Shown: piece after piece, positions 46,359-51,312 of the stretch
Numbering within the stretch: position 1 is the first letter of the stretch
Layout of the letters: each line of letters starts with the position of its first letter
Assembly (NCBI GenBank): GCA_937901745.1
Contig: CALGSZ010000111.1
Span: forward strand, 1-51,312
Direction of reading: 5' to 3'
Length of the DNA stretch: 51,312 bases
Origin: an uncultured Chloroflexota bacterium
GTDB lineage: Bacteria > Chloroflexota > Chloroflexia > Thermomicrobiales > UBA6265
Position numbers and translations under genes: made by a program
Notes under the pieces: model-generated
The model's database searches: none
What the model saw: only the letters and a program-made list of their open reading frames with translations
Told to the model about the DNA's origin: nothing

Positions 46359-47237
46359 CTACCCCTTCACTGCGCCGCCAGTGAGACCGTGCATTAGCTG
46401 CTTCTGGAAGAAGAGGAAGACGATGACGAGCGGCATCGTCGCAATCGCCGCGGCCGCCATCACCAAGTTCCACTCAGTCGTGAACTCGCCAATGAACGAG
46501 GCGACGGCAACCGAGATCGTCCGCACCCGCTCGGTGCTGGTGAGGACAAGAGCGAACTCGTACTCGTTCCAGGCGGTTAGGAAGCCGATGATCGCCGTCG
46601 CGCCAAGGGCCGGGCGAGCCAGCGGCAAGATGATGTCCCAGAAGGCACGGTACGGACTCGCGCCGTCCACGAGCGCCGCCTCGTCTAACTCACGTGGAAT
46701 CTGTTCGAAGTATTCCTTCATGATCCAGAGACAGAGCGGTTGGATGAAGGTGCTGTAGGCGAGGATCAGCGCGATATAGGTGTCTTTCAGGTCGAAGCGA
46801 TTGGCGAACTGGAAATACGGAATGATCAAGAGGATGCGCGGGAACGACTGCGCGACGAGCACGAACGCCATGATCGCCGGCTTGAAGCGGAAGTCGTAGC
46901 GAGCGAATCCGTAGCCGGACCAAGCGGCGACCAAGACGCCCCACGCCGTCGTTGCGATCGCGACGGTCGCCGCGTTGAAGAGATATCGCCCGAAGTTCCG
47001 CCGCTCGAAGACCTCCTTGTAGTTCTCCCACACCCACTCGGTCGGGAGGAAGGTCACCGGTAGCGTGTGCGTCTCGGCGTTCGATTTGAGCGACGAGACG
47101 ACGATCCAGAACATCGGGAACAGCGTCGGTATCAGGAAGAGCACCACCAGCGCGAGCTTCAGCGCCATGAATCGGCGCTCTCGCGCGGCCCTGCTCAAAC
47201 TACGACGCGTTGGTAACGAGGGAGTTGCCACGGCCAT
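46359..47237 (-). CDS. Sugar ABC transporter permease (MalG type)
   Basis: The 292-residue protein has six membrane segments, the EAA loop ELDEAALVDGASPYRAFWDIILPLARP and the terminal QLMHGLTGGAVKG. It begins three bases after the stop of the MalF-type permease, so the two are translated together. No ATPase gene is present in this operon. Confidence 0.92.
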   Translation of the reverse strand: MAVATPSLPTRRSLSRAARERRFMALKLALVVLFLIPTLFPMFWIVVSSLKSNAETHTLPVTFLPTEWVWENYKEVFERRNFGRYLFNAATVAIATTAWGVLVAAWSGYGFARYDFRFKPAIMAFVLVAQSFPRILLIIPYFQFANRFDLKDTYIALILAYSTFIQPLCLWIMKEYFEQIPRELDEAALVDGASPYRAFWDIILPLARPALGATAIIGFLTAWNEYEFALVLTSTERVRTISVAVASFIGEFTTEWNLVMAAAAIATMPLVIVFLFFQKQLMHGLTGGAVKG

Positions 47238-47240
47238 GTG

Positions 47241-48161
47241 CTATGCGTGCCCCTTGTTCAACGTCGAGCGAACGTAGAGTGCTCCCGGAATCATGAGGAG
47301 TGCCAGAAGAATGATCCCGAGCGTGGCAGCGTAGTTGGCATCCGCGTAGAGGAAGGCGTTCTTGTAGATCAGCGTCGCGAAGACTTCGCTGGAGTTCGCC
47401 GGCCCACCGGCGGTCATGACCTGGACGATGGCAAAGTTCATGAAGCTGCCGATCCAGGCTAAGAGCAGCGCGACGTACGAAATGCCGAGCATCGCCGGCA
47501 ACGTGATGTCCCAGAAGCGTCGCCAAACGTTCGCCCCGTCAACGGCTGCCGCCTCATAAAGCTCAGAATTGACTGCCTGCAAACCCGCTAGCAAGAGCAC
47601 CATGATGAACGGGAATCCACGCCAGATGTTGGCAACGATCGTCGCCGGCAGCGCCGTACTCGTCTGGCCGAGCCAGGCGATCGGCGGATCCGTCTCGGCG
47701 TAGTAGCCGATACGGTAAAGAACCTCATTGATGACCCCGTAAAGGCCATCGAACATCCAGCGCCAAACGATTCCGGGGACGACCGCCGGGAACATCCACG
47801 GCACGATGAAGAGAACCCGGATCAGCCCGCGCGCTGGCAACCGCTCGTTCAGCAGAAGCGCCACCGCGAAGCCAATAAGGTATTGCCCAGCAACCGACAC
47901 GGCGGCAAAGATGAATGTGTGCTTGATCGCGATGCGGGCGAGGTGATCTCTGCGAATGGCGCGGACGTAATTATCGAAGCTCCAAGATCCATCCACCCGT
48001 AAGCTGTCAATGAATGCTTGCCCGATCGGCAGTACGAGCAAGAGGACAAGCATGACGACTGACGGGAGCACGAACAGAAACGGGTGGATTCGCGCCTTGG
48101 TGCGGCGCCGTGCGGGGGCTTGAGCAGTCGCGGCGACCGATTGGGTCGTCGTGGTAGACAC
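47241..48161 (-). CDS. Sugar ABC transporter permease (MalF type)
   Basis: The 306-residue protein has a basic N-terminal tail (ARRRTKARIHP), six membrane helices and the EAA loop ELYEAAAVDGANVWRRFWDITLPAM. TAGGPANSSEVFATLIYKNAF is the MalF/UgpA C-terminal signature. It is separated from the binding-protein gene by a 177-base gap containing a hairpin. Confidence 0.92.
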   Translation of the reverse strand: MSTTTTQSVAATAQAPARRRTKARIHPFLFVLPSVVMLVLLLVLPIGQAFIDSLRVDGSWSFDNYVRAIRRDHLARIAIKHTFIFAAVSVAGQYLIGFAVALLLNERLPARGLIRVLFIVPWMFPAVVPGIVWRWMFDGLYGVINEVLYRIGYYAETDPPIAWLGQTSTALPATIVANIWRGFPFIMVLLLAGLQAVNSELYEAAAVDGANVWRRFWDITLPAMLGISYVALLLAWIGSFMNFAIVQVMTAGGPANSSEVFATLIYKNAFLYADANYAATLGIILLALLMIPGALYVRSTLNKGHA

Positions 48162-48180
48162 AGAATCCTCCGGATGAGGG

Positions 48181-48215
48181 GGAGGGCCGCGCGGGCAGCC
48201 CCGTCGCGGCTCTCC
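48181..48215 (-). promoter_or_regulatory. Intercistronic hairpin between binding-protein and permease genes
   Basis: An 11-bp stem with one G-U (48181-48191 with 48205-48215) and a 13-base loop occupies the gap between the binding-protein stop and the MalF-type start. It has the same placement and loop size as the hairpin in the other sugar operon and probably protects the upstream message. Confidence 0.6.
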
Positions 48216-48338
48216 TTATCGCGTTGGCACCACACGCGGTCGGTCATCCCTGTCCCTAAGTTTAGGTGTTCCCAGAAACGAGCAGGAACAGGGGCGACCG
48301 ACCGGCGCAAGACTACGCGAGTAAGTTACCTCATTCGT

Positions 48339-49721
48339 TTAGCTAACGGGATACTTCAGCTCAGCGCGATCGCCGAGGACATCCTTGAAGTGCTGCGCGG
48401 CGGTGTTCATCGCAGTCGTCACGTCCTTGTCGCCGATCAGCGCCGCCTGCCACTCAGGATCGAACAGATCCTTGATCCGGTTCCACTCGGGCAACTCGAC
48501 CTCGTACGGCTCGACCACCGCGGTCAACGACTGCTCGAGGAAGACCGAGAGGAACGGATCCTCGGCGATCGCCGGATCCTCGAGCGCCGCCTTGGTCGTC
48601 GGGCCGTATCCCGCCTTGGCAGCGAAGTACGACTGGCGGTCGTGGGCGATCCACTTCAGGAACTTGAACGCCTCATCCGGGTACTTCGTCGTCCGGCCAA
48701 TGGCGTAGACGAGCGAGCCCTGGCGGAGCTTCGGCGTGGATCCGTCCGGCGTCGGGTGAATAGCGACGGCGAACTTGCCCTCGAGCTCAGGATTCGTGCC
48801 GATGAACGTCTGCGCGCCCCAAGGCCCGGTCGTCAACATCGAGATGTTGCCACCAGCGAAAGCCGAGACGTTGGCCGGGTAGTCCATCTCGACAACGTTG
48901 GGCGGAACAACCTTGTGCACCAGCGCGAGATCGACCAGGTACTGAACGGCGCCGATCGAATCCGGGCTGTTGCAGAGGATCGTCCAGATTCCGGACTCGC
49001 GGTCGAGGCGGAGCATCTCGCCGTCAGGACCGTTGTTCTGCATAAAGTGGATGACGCGCTGGGTGTGCGTCTTGCCGTACATCCCGAAGCCGTAACGGCC
49101 AGCGCGCGGATTGGTCAGTGCCTTGGCAACTTCGACCAGCTCGTCCCACGTCCTCGGCGGCGAATTCGGGTCGAGACCGGCTTCTTCGAAGTGGTCGATC
49201 CGATAGTAAAGCGCATCGGTGCCGGTGTAGAGCGGCATACCGAGAATGCGCCCTTCGGAGTCCATTGCGGCCTGCAGCGCAACCGGGATGAACGAGTCGC
49301 GGAGCCCCTCAGCGTCGATGCGGTCGGTAATATCGAGCGCCGCGTTGAGGGAGATGAAGCTCGACAGGCCGAACTGCCCGTCAATGATGTCCGGCAGGTC
49401 GTTGCCTTCGGCGTAGGCGGTGAGCTTGGTCAGGACGTCGGCGTTGGGAACCTCGTCCAGCTGAATCTTGATGTTCGGATTCTCCGCCTCGAACTCGGCG
49501 ATCATCTCCTTGAGCACGTCGCCGGCCGGCTTCTCAAGGGTGTTGTGCGTCATGAACCGGAGGGTCACCGTTTCCTGGCGACGCACATACGGCGCCCGGC
49601 GTGGCGAAGGCGCGGCCGATGCCGCGTTCGGCACCAGCGCGGCTCCAGCGGCGACAGCGGCGCCGGCCGCGGCTGCTGCCCCTGTCTTGAGCAGATCGCG
49701 ACGAGTGACTCCCTTAGGCAT
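48339..49721 (-). CDS. Sugar ABC transporter substrate-binding protein (family 1), Tat-type signal
   Basis: The ATG at 49721 has AGGGAG seven bases upstream and begins MPKGVTRRDLLKTGAAAAAGAAV, a twin-arginine signal with an Ala-rich core ending near ASAAP. The 460-residue protein is a family-1 sugar-binding protein (TLRFMTHNTLEKPAGDVLKEMIAEFEAENPNIKIQ, DIIDGQFG, PLYTGTDALYYRIDHFEEAG, GGNISMLTTGPWG). With the two dehydratases downstream, a sugar acid or its oligomer is the likeliest ligand. Confidence 0.92.
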   Translation of the reverse strand: MPKGVTRRDLLKTGAAAAAGAAVAAGAALVPNAASAAPSPRRAPYVRRQETVTLRFMTHNTLEKPAGDVLKEMIAEFEAENPNIKIQLDEVPNADVLTKLTAYAEGNDLPDIIDGQFGLSSFISLNAALDITDRIDAEGLRDSFIPVALQAAMDSEGRILGMPLYTGTDALYYRIDHFEEAGLDPNSPPRTWDELVEVAKALTNPRAGRYGFGMYGKTHTQRVIHFMQNNGPDGEMLRLDRESGIWTILCNSPDSIGAVQYLVDLALVHKVVPPNVVEMDYPANVSAFAGGNISMLTTGPWGAQTFIGTNPELEGKFAVAIHPTPDGSTPKLRQGSLVYAIGRTTKYPDEAFKFLKWIAHDRQSYFAAKAGYGPTTKAALEDPAIAEDPFLSVFLEQSLTAVVEPYEVELPEWNRIKDLFDPEWQAALIGDKDVTTAMNTAAQHFKDVLGDRAELKYPVS

Positions 49722-49783
49722 GATTGACTCCCTTCTCGCATCGCGGTAAGTCAAACTGCACACTCCGACCCAGGTAGAGGCCG

Positions 49784-49793
49784 CCCATATGGG
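49784..49793. promoter_or_regulatory. Operator-like palindrome CCCATATGGG
   Basis: A perfect 10-bp palindrome lies about 16-25 bases downstream of the predicted start of the dehydratase operon, where a bound repressor would block transcription. The regulator is unknown; no LacI or GntR gene is in the operon. Confidence 0.4.
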
Positions 49794-49815
49794 TCAGTAC
49801 TGGCGGATGGTCGGG

Positions 49816-49844
49816 ATGGTAGACGAACGTGCTAAGTCCGTCAA
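49816..49844 (-). promoter_or_regulatory. Promoter of the sugar-acid operon
   Basis: TTGACG (49844-49839) and TACCAT (49821-49816) are 17 bases apart on the minus strand. The start near 49809 gives an 88-nt leader to the binding-protein ATG. Confidence 0.72.
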
Positions 49845-49896
49845 TATCTGTCTGGTTACGAGGAACCAATCAAGGGACGTACCTTAGTGCAATAAG

Positions 49897-49919
49897 CCAA
49901 CGGCTTTTCGGGCTGTTGG
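49897..49919 (-). terminator. Hairpin downstream of the Rrf2 gene
   Basis: CCAACGGC (49897-49904) pairs with GCTGTTGG (49912-49919), 8 bp with one G-U, and a 7-base loop. It lies about 85 bases past the rrf2 stop on the minus strand, followed by CTTATTG. Confidence 0.5.
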
Positions 49920-50004
49920 TACCTCGTGAGTCCACGCGACCGAAAATCCGCACGGCCAATTAGGGGGTCAGAATCGCTTGGGAGGGCGGGGAACCGCGTC
50001 GTTT

Positions 50005-50427
50005 TCAGATGCTCCAGTCCGGCACAGGTTGGCGGCTGCGATAGCGCTCGACGAGTGTCTCCAGGGTTATGCTCGAGAGGTAGCGGATTACCTGCTGCTG
50101 TAGCTCGTGCCACGCTTCGTGGACCGGATCGTTCTCCTGATGCGTCGGGTGGGGATGGGCGTGACGATCCATGCCGTCGAGCACGTGCATCACGTCCCAC
50201 AGGGTGACCTCGCGCGGCTCCTTGATCAACTCATGCCCACCGGCGGGTCCGCGCGTGCTACGCACGAACCCGGCCCGGTTCAAGGCGCCGAGCACCTGAT
50301 GAAGGTATGCCTCGGGCACGCCCTGGCGAGCCGCGATGTCACGGCTCTGCACGGGCCCTTGCCCATATCGCAGCGCGAGATCAAAGAGCGCCCGAACGCC
50401 GTAATCCGCGCGGCTGGAGACGCGCAT
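50005..50427 (-). CDS. Rrf2-family regulator without cysteines, His-rich
   Basis: The 140-residue protein begins MRVSSRADYGVRALFDLALRYGQG and has the Rrf2 winged helix (SRDIAARQGVPEAYLHQVLGALNRAGFVRSTRGPAGGHEL) and dimer helix. The three cysteines that bind an iron-sulfur cluster in IscR and NsrR are absent. At their position the chain is His-rich (DRHAHPHPTHQENDPVHEAWHEL). Cysteine-free Rrf2 proteins such as CymR sense sulfur status through a partner. Its start overlaps the larE stop by 47 bases in another frame. Confidence 0.87.
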   Translation of the reverse strand: MRVSSRADYGVRALFDLALRYGQGPVQSRDIAARQGVPEAYLHQVLGALNRAGFVRSTRGPAGGHELIKEPREVTLWDVMHVLDGMDRHAHPHPTHQENDPVHEAWHELQQQVIRYLSSITLETLVERYRSRQPVPDWSI

Positions 50428-51229
50428 TCAGTCCCTCATTCATGCTGCCAGGCCGATAGCCTTCGAGATCGAGCGCAACGAACTGGTACCCGGCTGCTTT
50501 GATCCCCGCCACGATCTCTTCGCTCCTGGCAAGCACCTCCGGAAGATCGTCGGGGGGTACTTCGAGTCGCGCCACCGTTCCATGGTGCCGCACGCGGAAG
50601 CCACGGAAGCCAAGCCCGCGCATGAACGACTCGGCGGCCGCGACCTGGCGCAGCTTTTCAACTGTGATCGGATCACCATATTGGAAGCGCGATGAGAGAC
50701 ATGCCGCCGCTGGCTTGTCCCAGGTCGGCAATCCCATCTCGCGCGAGATCTCACGAATTTCCGCCTTCGTCAGCCCGACATCCATCAGCGGGCTTCGCAC
50801 GCCCAACTGACGCGCGGCGCGAATGCCTGGCCGGAAATCTCCAATATCATCGGCATTCGTGCCATCGACGACGTACTCCAGCCCCTGCTCCTTCGCCACC
50901 TGGGCCAGCTTCGTGTACAGCTCTGTCTTGCAGAAGAAGCACCGCTGATGGCTGTTATTCGCGTAGCGAGGATCGGTCAGCTCCATCGTCGCGACCATCA
51001 GGTGGCGAGCGCCGATCGTCTCCGCGATCTGGCGCGCCTCGGCCATCTCTTCCGCGGCGTACGTCTGAGATAGGCCAGTCGCCGCCACGGCCCGGTCACC
51101 AAGGGCATCGTGAGCGACCTTGAGCAGGAGCGTGCTATCGACGCCGCCGGAAAACGCGACGAGGACCGAGCCGAACGACTCGAGCAAGGCCTTGAGATGA
51201 CTGAGCTTCGTTTCGGTCGTCGGTAGCAT
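50381..51229 (-). CDS. larE: ATP-dependent sacrificial sulfur transferase LarE
   Basis: The PP-loop SGGVDS is at residues 27-32, followed by TYAAEEMAEA, CFFCKTELY, DGTNADDIGDFRPGIRAARQLGVRSPL and KPAAACLSSRFQYGD. LarE adenylates a nicotinic-acid dinucleotide precursor and supplies sulfur from a cysteine (probably that in ACLSSR) to build the nickel-pincer cofactor of lactate racemase-type enzymes. The ATG at 51229 has GGAG eight bases upstream, better than the GTG three codons earlier. larA, larB and larC are not in the window. Confidence 0.9.
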   Translation of the reverse strand: MLPTTETKLSHLKALLESFGSVLVAFSGGVDSTLLLKVAHDALGDRAVAATGLSQTYAAEEMAEARQIAETIGARHLMVATMELTDPRYANNSHQRCFFCKTELYTKLAQVAKEQGLEYVVDGTNADDIGDFRPGIRAARQLGVRSPLMDVGLTKAEIREISREMGLPTWDKPAAACLSSRFQYGDPITVEKLRQVAAAESFMRGLGFRGFRVRHHGTVARLEVPPDDLPEVLARSEEIVAGIKAAGYQFVALDLEGYRPGSMNEGLNARLQPRGLRRSGAL

Positions 51230-51282
51230 CGGGCACACTCCAGCGGGACACGGTCCGCAAGCGCGGTCCGCCCAGTGTTCCC

Positions 51283-51311
51283 ATGCTAACAGCGTCCGGA
51301 CCGCCCGGCAA
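51283..51311 (-). promoter_or_regulatory. Possible promoter of larE-rrf2
   Basis: TTGCCG (51311-51306) and TAGCAT (51288-51283) are 17 bases apart on the minus strand at the very edge of the window. Both boxes are moderate matches. The start would be near 51276, about 47 bases before larE. Confidence 0.5.
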
Positions 51312-51312
51312 T

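Overview
The window is about 51 kb of GC-rich bacterial chromosome. Several traits suggest a Chloroflexota lineage near Thermomicrobia/Sphaerobacter: the rpoB-rpoC-rpsL-rpsG-fusA-tuf order, a long-form S12, Terrabacteria-type RNA polymerase subunits with a large coiled-coil insert in beta', Tat-exported solute-binding proteins, sugar and sugar-acid ABC operons without their own ATPase, and many GC-rich intercistronic hairpins. This placement is an inference from protein and gene-order features; no alignment was run. I see no insertion sequence, prophage or CRISPR array.

Layout. 0-12 kb, minus strand: rpoB and rpoC behind a clear promoter and a ~350-nt leader, then rpsL, rpsG, fusA and the first codons of tuf behind their own promoter. 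12.6-13.3 kb, plus strand: a strong promoter followed by ~365 nt of densely paired, tetraloop-capped sequence with no convincing reading frame, then a 30-codon membrane peptide and a strong hairpin. 13.3-23.4 kb: a DUF1989 protein, a ChrA-type transporter, and a group of poorly characterised envelope-type genes (DUF1002 protein with Ala/Thr repeats, PRC-barrel protein, orphan nucleotidyltransferase, two zinc-ribbon proteins, a Ser/Thr pseudokinase and a PrsW-like protein that seems to lack catalytic residues).

23.4-29.3 kb: a sugar module, in which a PfkB kinase and a TIM-barrel isomerase/epimerase diverge from a solute-binding protein and two permeases. 29.4-35.5 kb: a small acidic protein, a Yip1-like membrane protein, an orphan family-5 solute-binding protein, a GT20 (OtsA-like) synthase, a zinc-ribbon protein and a PIG-L deacetylase coupled to SelB. 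37.5-38.8 kb: DAHP synthase (aroF), preceded by what reads as a complete transcription attenuator: promoter, a 23-codon leader peptide with eight aromatic residues in eleven, and a hairpin ending in a U-tract. 38.9-43.7 kb: a helical protein, a Mn-type superoxide dismutase, an unknown protein, a PHP phosphatase, tRNA-Asn(GUU) with a textbook terminator, and an SDH/ClpP-class membrane serine protease.

43.9-49.9 kb, minus strand: a second carbohydrate operon with a Tat-type binding protein, two permeases and two tandem mandelate-racemase/galactonate-dehydratase paralogues. It has a good promoter, an operator-like palindrome, an intercistronic hairpin and a terminator, so it looks like uptake and dehydration of sugar acids. 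50.0-51.3 kb: larE (sulfur transferase) overlapping a cysteine-free, His-rich Rrf2 regulator.

The two most notable observations are the tri-aromatic (Trp/Phe/Tyr) attenuator ahead of aroF, with a possible translationally coupled six-codon minigene, and the unclassified structured RNA plus micro-membrane-protein unit at 12.64-13.25 kb.
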